Origin: Paralvinella palmiformis
Lineage: Eukaryota; Annelida; Polychaeta; Terebellida; Alvinellidae
DNA: 64,000 bases
Direction of reading: 5' to 3'
Assembly: GCA_025642065.1 (NCBI GenBank)
Contig: JAODUP010000330.1
Location: 617,501 to 681,500, forward strand
Both the position numbers and the translations under genes were made by a program. Below are positions 33,290-60,890 of the stretch, in pieces. The notes below the pieces were generated by a model. It ran no database searches and had not been told where the DNA came from. It was given only the letters and a program-made list of their open reading frames with translations. Each line of letters begins with the position of its first letter. Within the stretch, counting starts at the first letter, position 1.

Positions 33290-33414
33290 TGAGGTGGTTG
33301 AACGTGCCCCACGGATGTGGAACGATCCCCCCACTTCATATCAGGAGGACGGACAAATTAAATAACTGTATATCTACGGTGAAGCTTCACTTGTTCACAC
33401 AGGCATATGGCTGA
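33290..33414 (+). mobile_element. 3' end remnant of a non-LTR retrotransposon
   Basis: The reading PLHIRRTDKLNNCISTVKLH then LFTQAYG and stop resembles the conserved L2/CR1 C-terminal tail (HIR..D.L..FK..LKTHLF). Only this tail is recognisable. Confidence 0.5.
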
Positions 33415-33810
33415 CCATTCAATTCAATTCGTTTATTTCAATATTCATTATACATAATTTTAATGAAATCAAACACATGTAGAATGTCGTAATACGTTAA
33501 CCGGTCCGTGGTTCTCAAGGTCTACTTCAGTTTGAACCCAGAGGGAGAGTCTTAATTTCAGTACAACGTTATACGAGACTTGCCGCGATGAACATTAATG
33601 CGGTGACTCGGTATGGAGATCGATGTGGAGATGATGACGATGAGTACTCACACGGAGTATAATTCCATTATATGACTCTTATTAGGCAACGTGTCGCTTT
33701 TATGTTTTAGTTACGAGACGAGTTCGGCTTTAAACGCATGAAGCTCAACTATATGTGATCCGAGTTGTGGTTGGATGAATTCTTCTTGTTTCTTTGATGC
33801 AACATGTCCA

Positions 33811-33851
33811 AGTTTGTTTGTTTGTTTGTTTGTTTTTTGTTTGTTTGTTTG
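33811..33851. repeat. GTTT tetranucleotide repeat
   Basis: About 10 GTTT units with one interruption. Confidence 0.9.
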
Positions 33852-34136
33852 GGAGGTGGTATCTGTATGGGTGATCAGATTTGGCGTGGTGTTATTCTTG
33901 AAGTTAGTGGTTATGTTGATTACTACTGTTTAATTTATATTTAAAAAAATTAATACAGTATACAACCGCTGATTTGAATACAAACATAGAATGTGCGCAA
34001 TCGCAGTAATTACCAAGAAGACATATATTGGATATTATTTTGTGTGTTTTATCAATACCAATTTCAAACTGATCACTTCTACTCCTTATTATAGTCGATT
34101 GCTTAAAGATTTTTTATTCAATTAAGAAATTTACCC

Positions 34137-34138
<2 letters not shown>

Positions 34139-34182
<44 letters not shown>

Positions 34183-34234
34183 ACATACATACAACACACA
34201 CACACACACACAGAGTGTGTGTGTATGTGTGTGT
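34139..34234. repeat. Compound TA / CA / GT repeat
   Basis: A TA run to about 34180, then CA, then GT. The CA and GT halves are complementary and could form a hairpin. Confidence 0.92.
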
Positions 34235-34659
34235 GTCAGTGTTTTATGCTACATATAATAAAGGCTCAGGTTTTCGTGATGTTTATAATTCTTACAGAAT
34301 TATGACCAAACGACCACTACCTAAATAGAAAACAAGATATATATATATATATACATATTAGTATATATATAATGCAGCTATAATTGGAAATGAAGCACAT
34401 ATATATTAGTACATATAATATATATTATGATAATAATCCAAATACCTCCGACAATAGCAGAAGTAGTAATATATATTCACTTAGCCCAAAATAGCACGAC
34501 TAGTTTCGGTTATGAAAAACCCAGGTACAGAAAAAAGGGTCATAAATCATTCATATCTTGCCTCAAGTTACTTACTTATTACTTGTGTGTGTGTGTGTGT
34601 TCATCCGCTCGCGCGCGTGCGCGCGAATGTGTGTGTGTGTGTGCGCGCGCGTATGTAGA

Positions 34660-34785
34660 GCAGTGTGGAATAAGACACAGAGCATCCCCCATTGTGAATT
34701 CAAACTCTAAGCGACTCATCAGGAAGCTGAATCTAGAGCAACATCTTTTAATGTTGAGATATGTGTAATGTCACGCCAGTCCCTT
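34660..34785 (+). repeat. Dispersed repeat family E copy
   Basis: TGAATTCAAACTCTAAGCGA, ATCTAGAGCAACATCTTTTA and GTTGAGATATGTGTAATGTC align with the 57585 copy. A GT/GC microsatellite precedes it. Confidence 0.55.
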
Positions 34786-35467
34786 CAAAGCCGCTAAGCA
34801 ACGTGAGTTGTATATTTGTCTCCGGCCATGTACCAAATGACAATTTAATGTCTAGGATCTAATCACGAACTTAATTACCATATACGATTCTACTTTCTCA
34901 GTATCCCCCACAATTACCTTCCAATAAAAAAAGTACACAACAAAACGCACAAATAAACATTCCCATAAGGCCCCCACACCAACCCCGGAAGACACGCCAT
35001 TTCCAGAGCCCATATTTACACTTCATCAATTAATTTTACTAACCCAAGTGTCGTAAATGCCACTGTAAAACTAGTTCAATTAATATAAGAAAAACTTATT
35101 TCACGGAATCATTGATTCGTCGCGAGAAGACCAAATCCAAGGACAAACCTTATTGTTCGAACTGAAATTACAATGTGCAGCTTATTAAAAATGAAAATAT
35201 TGCTGTTTGGTTTTTGTAGTACTACATTCGACTGTGATGTTCGCGGGTGCACTTCCATTATTATTACCCTGTTACATGTTAAGTATTGTTTGTTTAAGTT
35301 ATATGAATATTTTAAGCCAATTTCTTTGAAAAATAATTTTACTTTGGGTAATATTGCGATTATGCCAACAAATAATATACACACGCTTTAAAAGGATTAT
35401 GAATTAATGAATGAATGAGTGAATAGACGAATGAATTTATTCCCTATATATATATATATATATAATA

Positions 35468-35737
35468 GTGAGCTTCGGTGGCCTAGCGGTTAAGCACCCG
35501 GCACTTGGTGCCAAGGGTAACAGGTTCGAACCCAGCAAGAGATCTAAAGTTTCCAGAGATTAATTTCTCGGCTCACAACATCGTGGGTGGTTGACCACGT
35601 TAAATGGCGCTGCCGTCTACACTGAATTATTAAAAATAAAGGGGGATGTTACCTCAGGGTATTTCGGCTCCATCTTTCCGTACTGCTCCCCTTTGAATGG
35701 CGGGGGAGGAGTTTGCTCAACCACTCCAACATAGAAT
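35468..35737 (+). repeat. SINE family A, copy with the best preserved tRNA-like head
   Basis: The head has an A-box-like TGGCCTAGCGGTTAAG and a B-box GGTTCGAACCC. The core has GAGATTAATTTCTCGGCTCA and TTTCGGCTCCATCTTTCCGT. It sits exactly where the minus-strand retrotransposon breaks off. The RNA polymerase III boxes identify it as tRNA-derived. Confidence 0.82.
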
Positions 35738-35745
35738 AACGTGTA

Positions 35746-37860
35746 CAACACCATATTGTTGACATACATCAATAAGTTTCTATAGACTAGTGGCTCACCG
35801 AGCCAATAGACACATGTCGTCTGCACGAAAAGTGATTTACACACGTACCATCAATGTAACAACGAACTTGCGTATCAGCTAATATTGTACCGAGGTCATT
35901 TATATACAAAGAGAATAATCTTGAAGATAAAATTCAGCCCTGTCGGACGCCATTACTGGCTTTAAAATACACCGAAGTTGACGTACTCCATTTTACACAA
36001 AACTCTTGTGAGTTGTACCAAATGCATAATAATCTAACAACCAACAAATGAACTCCTCATCTAGCAAGTTTTTCAAACAGTGACCAAAAGTTAATTCTAT
36101 CAAATGCACGAGAGTCATCAAGAAAACACAAAATTACAGGACTGTTATACTGTCTATAGTACCGGATGACATTTTTAAAAGAATAAATATACATATCAGT
36201 AGAATGTTTGGATTTAAAACCAAATTGATTACGACTAGACTCAATACATGTCTATATATTATTTAAAAGCACAAGTTCCAGTAACTTTGATGCAGCAGAG
36301 ATCAACGTTATTGGTCTATAATTGTTCTTGTCACTTACCTCACCTGTTTTACTCTTAATAAGTGGAACAGTGATTGTTTTCATAATGTTAACAACAGACA
36401 GGAGACTGTGTGTAATAAAGGAGGTATATAAAAGGGATAAAAATACTTTCAACATATGATCAGAGTGGATGTAATGTTCGGATGCGAGCAAATCAAATCC
36501 AACAGTTTTTCCTCTCTTCAGATCCCTAATAGTCATAGCAACCTCGAATTTAATAATGATTGAACATTGCCTTTTTCTGGATACATTGCTAACACAGTAT
36601 AGAATTCCACTGTAGTGTTGACTCCACATTTCACTAATTTTCTCTACACCTGTAATACCGTTAATGGATGTTGACAGTGGTATAGCTTTATCACTCATAT
36701 TTATAATAGACTTCCAGAAAGCCATCATGTCTTCATGTGATAAGGATGTAGCTAAGGCGTCTTCATGTGCTGTTTCTTCGATCACCTGGTATTGTCTTAA
36801 GGCGTATTTGATGAGTAGGCGCGTGACCTTCATCAGATCACACATACTGATCCATGTATGGGCTTCCCGAAGTCTCGCCATGTGATATAAGCATGTCGAG
36901 CCTCCATATGGACTTCACGTACATATTCGTTCAAACCAATTTGTCGGTATGGTCAGAGCACTGGCCTTGTGTAATACATCACAGACCTCATCATACATAT
37001 TGTGTTGGATAGATTCGCATCTGCTATCAGTACACAACAAACCTTCAAGTGGTATCCGGATATTACAGACGAACGTCTTTGTAGTGTGTTCGTATCTGCT
37101 AATGTATTCAGGTGTAACGTTGTGCCTGTTACAGGTTTGGTTGTGCGAGTAAGGTAAACCGTCATGATCTTTGTTGGCAATATAATTATTAATATCATCA
37201 TCATCATACCTAAAACAATAGACAATAGACAGAGGCAAATGATCTGAACTTGGAAGTTTATCTGTGATCTTAATCTCAGATATGTTAATGTGCATCGAAA
37301 AGCTACATATAAAGTGATCTAGCCAAGATGTTGTAAAATGGGCATCACTTACGTATGTGAATATGTCATTAGTACTGACAAACCACTCATAGTCAGATAT
37401 ATACAAGTTACAGGTGTTGACAAAATTTAACAACTCATTTTCTAAAAAAACTACCAACCTTTACATTGAAATCACGTACCAGAACTATGGAGGATGTAGC
37501 TCTCTCTTGAACCACGGAGATTAATTTTCTGGTGTAGTGTACATAATCATCAAAATTTTCATGACATTGGTAACGTAAATAAACATCGACAAATAAGTAT
37601 ACATTGTTGTTATTACATAGTTTACAGGCAATCATACACCTATCATCATATTGCACCACAGTAATATATTTAGATATAGATTTCCGCCATAAAATGCACA
37701 CGCCGCTATATGAACGACCAGATAAAATATCATATTTGGTATCATTGACACTAACACCAAATCCACTAAAATCTAGATTAACAGCTTTAAGTTTGTTCAA
37801 CTCATCCTCGCATAGCCAATGCTCCTACAGAAAAATCACATCATAATCGTTACAGAGGAA
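35746..37860 (-). mobile_element. Decayed non-LTR retrotransposon (EN + RT, second lineage)
   Basis: The minus strand reads from an endonuclease (GFGVSVNDTKYDILSGRSYS near 37740, LVRDFNVKVG near 37465, SSDHLPLS near 37240) into a reverse transcriptase (NNYRPITLISAASKLLE near 36290, LDDSRAFDRI near 36105, NGVRQG near 35950, ADDMCLLA near 35820). Several stops and frameshifts are present. The element stops just after its ADD motif where a SINE (35468-35737) begins. It differs in motifs from the L2-like copies, so a separate lineage is likely; I do not assign a clade. Confidence 0.85.
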
Positions 37861-37900
37861 GCTTTAAACCCATTACAATTCCAAGATATGGTTCAAATGT

Positions 37901-37901
<1 letters not shown>

Positions 37902-37931
<30 letters not shown>

Positions 37932-37988
37932 CGCATACACGCACCCAGGCAGACAGGCAAGTACGCACGCACGCACATACGCACGCCC

Positions 37989-38033
<45 letters not shown>
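37902..38033. repeat. Compound TA / GCAC / TA repeat
   Basis: Two TA runs (37902-37931 and 37991-38033) separated by an ACGC/CACGCA-rich stretch. Confidence 0.92.
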
Positions 38034-38038
<5 letters not shown>

Positions 38039-38454
38039 GGAAGGATATTTAACTTAGATTTTGATCAACGAATAATGTAATGTAATGGAGAAACAGGTGT
38101 AGACTAGATACTGCTGTCTTCCCATTGGCCATAAATAACAATTGAATTAGCTTCGAGTGTGTGGAAACGTGAGCCACCAATCGAGATGAAGCAGAAAGAG
38201 TCAGCACAGAGGAACAAACAATAATATAAGGATAAGACATTAAAAATATATAAAAATGTACTACAAATGTAAAAAGAGGATACCACCATTTTACTTGACA
38301 AACTACAATGGAGGTGCCACTATCTATAGGTAAATAATTTATGTTCAGATATAGTTTTAATGATCTTATATTATTCCGTAAATGCTTGCTGAATAAATAT
38401 ATCGTATCGTAACAAATTTACATCCAAATATATAGTTGATATACAATATTATAA

Positions 38455-38487
38455 ATCATGATTATTAATCATGATTATTAATCATGA
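38455..38487. repeat. 13 bp palindromic tandem repeat
   Basis: ATCATGATTATTA occurs twice plus ATCATGA. Each ATCATGAT core is self-complementary, so the tract can pair with itself in several registers. Confidence 0.85.
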
Positions 38488-39252
38488 GCATCGTAATGAA
38501 TCGCAGGAAAACAGTCTGGCTATTTTCTATAGTCATACGTTACGTCTCTCCTGAATATTTATTAAATAACGGCAAGTTTCGTCTGAACCTTAAATTGTAA
38601 TATACACATGAGAGTTGTTACAAAATTTGTCCATCTTTGGGACTTAACTGGAAAAGAGTACAACGGGAGGGAAGGTCCTAGCAAACTCTGATTGACATCT
38701 AGCCACATGTATTGAATTAAATTGTCAATCTCGAGTTGGGAGCGTCGCCCATGAACATTAAAATACTAAAAAATTAAATTGGCAGATTGTTTGATAAATA
38801 GTCAAAAATCAATAAATTGCTAGATGTTCATACAAGTCGATCAGTTTTTAATAGACCACTAGATTTAAATAAGAAGTATGTATATGACTGTTGGTTGTAG
38901 TATTATTAATAGTGGGCAAAGCACGTTTCTGTTGTACAATGGAGCTAGGTACGATCTAAATGTTTGGACATTTATCCCCGAAAGTTATCCATAAGAGAAA
39001 TGTATATGTATTAATTAAAAATTTAACATTCTTGTCGAAGATTTTGGTCAAAAATGTGTTTCACTTATTTCAATGCAAATGGGGTTCTGGACACTTTACT
39101 ATTCATCTGAGTTTAATCCCGAGTTGTTGATATATAGTTTTAGCGTATTAAGATAACATCTCTTCAGCCCAGGTCTGATAATAATATATTTAGTTTTAGT
39201 GGTTGTTTGTTGGGATATAACTATTCGAATGAGTCGTTAATTTGTAGGTTTG

Positions 39253-39850
39253 CTAAGCATGAATTAAAAATTCCGCGTATTTCTTAAGAATTAAATTTTT
39301 AAGCAGAATTTCATGACTTAGTACGTCAAAAGCTTTTGAAAGGTCACATAGATCGGCCCAAGTATATTCAGGATATGGCTTATTGGAAAATCCGCAGTGA
39401 TTGGGAATTAAGATGTATGATAGGGTACACAATGTAATACTTATATCGAAAGCTATAGTGATATTTGAATAGAATGTCATTACTATTTAAAAAAGAAATG
39501 AAAAAAGCTGCAAGTAGACTTGTGGGTCTATGATTTTTTAATAGATTTCGATCAACCCATTTATGGATTGGGACGATTTTGGCAGTTTTCATTTCTTGGG
39601 AACCAATGTCTGAATCGAATGATCTATTTATAGTATGTGCAGCAGGCTCATAATATTATAATTAGTGTCTCAAAATTTCAGTAAATTAAGATGCTACCAT
39701 GTCCATAGCTAGTTTTTCTTTTCAATTTACTTGCCGTAAATGAAACATCGGATGGTATCACATATTCCAGGAACATGCTCTACTTTCCTGGTCTGGGGAC
39801 GTATTCATGGAAAACCTTATTTACCTGGTGAACATTAAAACTAGTTTGAA
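39253..39850 (-). mobile_element. Remnant of a third non-LTR reverse transcriptase lineage
   Basis: Minus-strand fragments read KTAKIVPIHKWVDRNLLKNH, a conserved RT entry block, then NDILFKYHYSFRYK, and after a frame change CDLSKAFDVLSHEILLKNL, which is RT motif A. Nothing downstream of motif A is preserved and the frame is broken between blocks. Confidence 0.75.
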
Positions 39851-39889
39851 TGCCTATTTTAGCGAAATAATCATTAAAATGTTGTGCAC

Positions 39890-40690
39890 ACTTGATCATA
39901 AATTAAAATCGCAATCAAATGTAACACCAAAATTACGTAGAGTGTCTGATGGTGTGATGCTATGACTAAGGATGTTCGTAGGGAAGAAATGAATAGGTTT
40001 CATGCGTTGTCTGGATATATCTATAATGATGAAATCTGTTTTGTTGGCATTGAGCCTAAGCCTATTGTTTGTCATCCAGCCAGAGATATCACTGAGACAT
40101 TCACCAAGTTGTTTAAGGGAAAGATCAGTGTCTGCTGTAGATAAGGATATGTATACTTGGGTATCATCAGCATATAAATGATGGTCTAATTTGTGGTGGT
40201 GAATAAGTGAGCTTAGAGGTGTGATATACAGAGTAAATAGTAGTGGTCCAAAAACAGAGCCTTGGGAAATACAGCAAAACAAGGGAACTGCCTTTGAAAA
40301 ACAGTTTCTTATTTTTATTGATTGAAACTTATTTATTAAGAATGAGCGGATCCAGGTAAGTACTGTGCCTGATATGCCATACCAATCTGAGACGGGATCT
40401 AAAAGAACAGAATAATCAATGGTGTCAAAAGCTGCATATAAATCTAAAAGTGTTAGTGCTGTGACCTGTAGAGTGAAATTGTTTGTAAGCAGACTGAAAA
40501 ACATCAGACAAGTGATTATAGTTTAAGCGAACGTTCAAACTACAGGATACGGCTTTTTCTAATACTTTAGATATGAATGCTAGATTAGAAATAGGTCTAT
40601 AACTGTTTAGGTCATTGACTAGTAAAGATGATTTCTTAATAAGAGGAAATATATGGGCATGTTTAAAATGAGAAGGTAACTCTCCGGAGG
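39890..40690 (-). mobile_element. L2-like non-LTR reverse transcriptase fragment
   Basis: The minus strand carries RPISNLAFISKVLEKA near 40590, LLDLYAAFDTIDYSVLL near 40440, SQGSVFGPLLFTLYI near 40260 and an intact YADDTQVY near 40160, then LRLNANKTDF and LRNFGVTFD. The 202-codon open block spans motif A to just after YADD; upstream of it the frame is broken. The endonuclease and the C-terminus are missing. Confidence 0.85.
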
Positions 40691-40787
40691 TTAGTCTTAT
40701 ATTTATTATCTAAATTAGGGTCATTGATATCACTTGGAGGGCAATGGCTCACTATATTTATTTGAAGATCGAGGTATAAGGAACCTC

Positions 40788-41009
40788 AATAATAATGATA
40801 ATAATAGTTGAAATAGCATTTTTTTACGTGGCTGGCCACCCTCAAATGAGGGAGTTGCATATGGTCTGTAATTTAAAACAGTTGCCTGGAAAACTCCTCG
40901 TACTATAATATGCCACCACCGAGGCGCGAACCCGCGACGTCCCGCACTGAATGACTCTGGAGGCATAGGTAAATAATCTCACGCTCTACCCATGAGGCCA
41001 AAGAGGCAT
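40788..41009 (-). repeat. SINE family D copy
   Basis: The minus strand begins GCCTCTTTGGCCTCATGGGT then AGAGCGTGAG (A-box-like) and GCGGGTTCGCGCC (B-box-like), then GGAGTTTTCCAGGCAACTGT and AATTACAGACCATATGCAAC, with an ATT-type tail. Confidence 0.75.
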
Positions 41010-41289
41010 GCAAGAACACAAAACAATCTCTACCATCATAAAACTAGACGTGAATGTTAGACACACGTATGTTACTGTAAACAAAAATCAAATTTAAATT
41101 TTCACGCTCAAGATGGCCGCCAAAATGCAAGATGGCTGCCATAAAACTGTTAATTACAGCTAAAATACATATCACATGCAAATATAGTTATACAAATTTT
41201 AAATAAAACTTTTCCGGGTTATTGTTTACTGCAACATTAAATATATAATAACTTGCCCATAGAAAGATACAATATAGCAGCCAAAATTG

Positions 41290-41520
41290 ATATAGGTTAC
41301 CACACGAACCCTCAGATCATCTGAAGAACTAAACCTTGCAGTGCCTATAAGTACAAACTCCACACACATGGATGGAATGCATTTTGTGTTGCTGGGAAAA
41401 ACATTATGGAATAAGTTGCCAAGTCAAATTAAATATTAAAAAAACATGTTTAGTTTTCTATTCAAACAAGCTAATACTCACCACATCTTTTTAAAAAGAC
41501 TATTATAAAAGACGTCTTGA
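41290..41520 (+). mobile_element. 3' end remnant of a non-LTR retrotransposon
   Basis: A broken reading includes LWNKLPSQIK and FKQANTHHIF, the C-terminal RT tail pattern (LWN.LP..I, FK..L). Stops are present and nothing upstream is recognisable. It directly precedes a SINE copy. Confidence 0.45.
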
Positions 41521-41580
41521 AATTGTGCTACTAGATGGCCATTCAAACCTAGCAATTTCCACACTTGATTTGTTTTTCAT

Positions 41581-41923
41581 GGAGAATCTCCAGGCTGTTG
41601 CTTATTCGACACAGCCTCTTTGATGGAGTGCTTGAGAACCCCCCCCCCCACTCACAGGGGAGCAATACGGAAAGATGGAGCCGAAATACACTGATGGTCA
41701 CTGCCAGAGTGGTTTACGTCCTTGGGGTTTTTTAACGCCCCCCCCCCCTTATTTTTAATAATTCAGAGACGACAGCACTATTTAACGTAGCCATGTAACC
41801 ACCCACGATGTTGTGAGCCGAGAAATTAATCTCTGGAAAGGTTTCGACATCTTGCTGGGATCGAACCTGCGACCCTTGGCACCAAACGCCGGGTGCTTAA
41901 CCACTAGGACACCGGAGTTCACT
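41581..41923 (-). repeat. SINE family A, near full length
   Basis: Minus-strand head CCGGTGTCCTAGTGGTTAAG and B box GGTTCGATCCC, core, then a tail ending CCTGGAGATTCTCC. Two poly-C runs (41640s and 41720s) are variable spots shared with other copies. Confidence 0.82.
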
Positions 41924-42003
41924 TATATATTTCCATGCTTTGGGCCGAGTTGGATAAGTAGGGGCCGAGTTAGTTAGGTAATGGACCGATTGGTTTTGTT
42001 GTT

Positions 42004-42352
42004 CGGGGAGAATCCCCAGGCTGTCGCTTAATCAGCACAGCCTCTATGTTGGAGTGGTTGAGAAACCTCCTCCCCCACCACTCACAGGGGAGCAGTACGG
42101 AAAGATGGAGCCGAAATACCCTGAGGGTGGTCACTGTCAGAGTGTTTTACGTCCTCAGGGGGTTTTTAACGTCCCCCTTTATTTTAAATAATTCAGTGGA
42201 GACGGCAGCGCCATTTAACGTGGTCAGCCACCCACGATGTAGTGAGCCGAGAAATTAATCCCTGGAAAAGTTTCGACCTCTTACGGGGTTCGAACCTGCG
42301 ACCGTTGGCACCAAGTGCCGGGTGCTTAACCACTAGGCCACCGGAGCTCACT
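42004..42352 (-). repeat. SINE family A, full length
   Basis: The best full copy (349 bp), in the same orientation as its neighbour only about 80 bp away. Head GAGCTCCGGTGGCCTAGTGG, B box GGTTCGAACCC, tail CCTGGGGATTCTCCCCGAAC. It splits a GGGCCGAGTT repeat tract. Confidence 0.85.
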
Positions 42353-43167
42353 ATGGACCGATTTGGAATGGGCCGAGTTTATATTTGCCGGAGTTAGTAT
42401 GGATCGAGCATAAAATGGGCCGAGTTGACTGAAATCCTTGTACTGGTATTTAGAATTTTCTACATGCTTTCCCGATTGTTTACGCGATGGCGGCCAATTT
42501 GAACCCTCCCTCAGATTTTCTGGGAAAACCCCCAGGTTTGCGCTGTTTACGTATTTATGATATAACTAGAAACATCCACAACAAGGGCGGGTGTATACAC
42601 ATTACAGTGTAGCCCATTAGAGATGTCGTCGTTTTGATTAATCATAGTACGCCTTCATCTTTTAAAGGTGTCAGATTATTTTGACATGTCACGACTGGTA
42701 ACTTCGGGCTATTCTGGTGCCGAACCGTGACAGTTGACAGTCCTGACTCCTTTTATTGTCATTGTTGGACAATAATAGATTTCTTTTGGGGGATATATCT
42801 ATACAATTTGAAGAAGCTTTGGCCGTAGCAAGGTCACTCACTACCGTATTTACAAATTTATTAGTAGATCTAGTATAAGTTCTTTAAGTATAACTCTATT
42901 TAACAATTTAGTATATAATTTACTTAACTCTTAAGACTAAGTTAATGCTTTATAAGTTTATTAGACTCTATAGAATTTTAGACAACTCGTTCCCAAGACA
43001 ACCCATACCCCTGATAAAACAAATAGTACCCCCATTTCGGGACAACTTGTACACCCATTCTGACTCTGAGACAACTTGTACCCCCTTCTGTCCTAGATTT
43101 TATATAAGTGTTGCATCTATGTGTGAACAAGGGTATGTAAGTATAACCATGACATATACTTTTATTA

Positions 43168-43320
43168 ATATTTAAAATGTCACTCAGCCTGAGTATGCTG
43201 GATGGCCTCGACAACATGGGCTTAGCATAAGATCCATCATCAGGGACATGTTCTGTTAGGGCTGTCTCTACAACATCGGCAGCAAATCTGAAAATATCAT
43301 CTCCTGCCCTTTCTTTCACC
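43168..43320 (-). pseudogene. Unassigned exon-like minus-strand block
   Basis: After a TATTTCAG acceptor the minus strand reads VKERAGDDIFRFAADVVETA then LTEHVPDDGSYAKPMLSRPS, clearly protein-like. Similar AADVV...KP.LSRPS text occurs, as I recall it, in molluscan transposase-like proteins, but I cannot confirm this. No start, donor or partner exon is clear. It may or may not belong with the block at 43727-44058. Confidence 0.3.
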
Positions 43321-43726
43321 TGAAATATACATTATTTGCTCATTCAGAATCAATTAACCTTTAAATAATTTGTCAACTATTTGTAAAAAATTAATTATTA
43401 GCCTATTATAATATTATAGACAATCATTTACTTTGGTCTTTACAATCAATGCAGTTTTAAGCCCTGGTACTGGTGGATAAAAGTGTTCATATATACCTCA
43501 TTTGAACGAGTCTTCATTCTGGTTAACTGATGCACGACATCTCACCTTCTCATTGAGATGGATACACCACTAATTCACGACTCCGGTACCGTGGTAGGCT
43601 GATATCACTTGATAGTATAATCAAACTTTTGACTGTCAATCAGTTTATGCTTGTTACATTGTGTAGCACCTTCCAGGATTGTATATGTCGTTTCACAGGA
43701 AACAACCATTGTCATTGCTGGGTCAG

Positions 43727-44058
43727 GATCCTGAATGGAACGTTATATAATTTCCTCGGACACATAAAAATGCCGGTGATGGTGAATGTGGATTGGTCAG
43801 TGTCTCTGCAATGGACTCAATGGAGATTTGTTCCATAATGGCATCTTGATCATTGATGGCAAGAACAACAGTAGATGGAAGTTGTGATGGAGCATACATG
43901 GAGAAATCAATCAGTGACATGCTGATGAGGTATGAAGACCAGTCATTGGTGATATCACGCAGATCATGACGTGGCAATAGTTCTGTATGCAGAAGAGTGT
44001 TTTCAGTATCCGGATCTATCAGTTGATATTCATCATGAATCATTGGTAGGCTGCAGTC
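43727..44058 (-). pseudogene. Unassigned exon-like minus-strand reading block
   Basis: The open block reads IHDEYQLIDPDTENTLLHTE and later YLISMSLIDFSMYAPSQL. Composition looks protein-coding rather than random, with an acceptor-like CTGCAG just upstream. A faint resemblance to the C-terminal cyclin fold (LIDF.M...PSQLA) is the only lead. The frame ends at a stop at 43723. I do not recognise the gene; it may be a repeat-derived fragment. Confidence 0.3.
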
Positions 44059-45344
44059 AACAGACCTCTACGCTAAAAGATCATCTTCGTGTTTCACCAG
44101 CCTGTAAAAGCTATGTGAGATGCCTATAAAGAAGACACATCATTGTTGAAGTGATATTGTAATATTACTGTCATGGTCTTGATCAAACTAAGACTGTGGT
44201 ATATAAATAGTTCTCAGAAATGTGTGCTAATATCAATGAGAGTCTCCCTCTCGATTTAGTCAATTACTAAATTAACTCTTATTAATCCACATAAACATTA
44301 TATCACTTACAATTCACAATTTTATGTTTTATTCAATTTAACAAACTGCAAAGAAATAATGATTTCAAATAGTTTATGTTTATATTCTATTAACTACTTA
44401 GTCTTCTTGTAATTGTTGATAATACAAAACACGTTATTGAACAGCGTAGTTAAATGTATCTCTATGTAGTAGATTAGGAAAGGAAATGGTTTATAATTAT
44501 TGAAGCATTCTTGATGTGGAATTTAGTATATAGTTATAGAGTCTGTGGCTATGATAAAGCTGTTAGTAATGTTTTCTGATATCTACCAAGGAATCTAAAA
44601 CTAGGTTGGACCATGTTAAGACCATTGGATGTTTGTTCTTTTGATTAACCATTAGATATTGACATTAATTAGTTGTCCATGTATGATAGTTTTGTATGGA
44701 TGATTTGATCAATCACCTAGATTGATCTGCGACCCCTGGAATAATAGGGGCAGGAGATAATTGTTGTATTTACCTACAGATACACAAATATCATCTAACT
44801 TCGATGTTTTCTCTACCCTGGTCAGCCCTATCAACACATTTTTGCTGTCCAAAACTATTTTTTACCTGGATAATGTTGAAAACTGGCCAAAACTTAAATG
44901 ATTCATTAAGCACTAACAAATGGTATTATAATATTCACTATTTTAGTATTTAACGTGTAACACACAGGACTAACAACCTACACCCAGTATATACATAAGT
45001 AAGTAAGTTAAAGAGAGAAAAAGAAAGCAAATAACAAGAACATTATAATGCCAAACAAATAGACACTAATAATTTGTTATATTGTAGACAAGCTTAAAGT
45101 GCACACAGACTTTGAAGCTTACTCCCCCCAGAGGGGTAACTAAGTGTTTAGAATAATAAAAACATAGTCCCAACCAATGTTCTGTTCCCTGTCTTATAAG
45201 AATCTTTTGTCAGAATAGTTTGCAAATAAACACGCATAGGCTTTTATTTATATTGATGCATGGAGATTATAGGATTCATGTTTCAACTACCAAGCAATCA
45301 TCACCTAAAAAGTGCATGTGAATATAAAGAAAATTATTTTGCAG

Positions 45345-60820
<15,476 letters not shown>

Positions 60821-60890
60821 GTAACGATTGGTTTTTATTTATTCTCCGAATTTGTCTCTGTTTTTTAATGGATATACTAATTATCCGTAG

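Larger units (their letters stand above)
24504..45344. other. Gene-poor, repeat-dense block between DHX35 and the CCHCR1-like gene
   Basis: About 21 kb. Recognisable content is transposon-derived apart from unassigned exon-like blocks at 43168-43320 and 43727-44058. A CACAGGACTAACAACCTACA repeat occurs near 24793 and again near 44963. Stretches 30104-33290, 33415-35467, 37861-39250 and 44060-45340 hold microsatellites or AT-rich DNA with nothing I can name. DHX35's promoter is presumably just above 24503. Confidence 0.6.

Noticed and set aside
35468..35545. tRNA gene at the SINE A head
   Set aside because: The same head precedes the same non-tRNA body in other copies, so it is part of a SINE.
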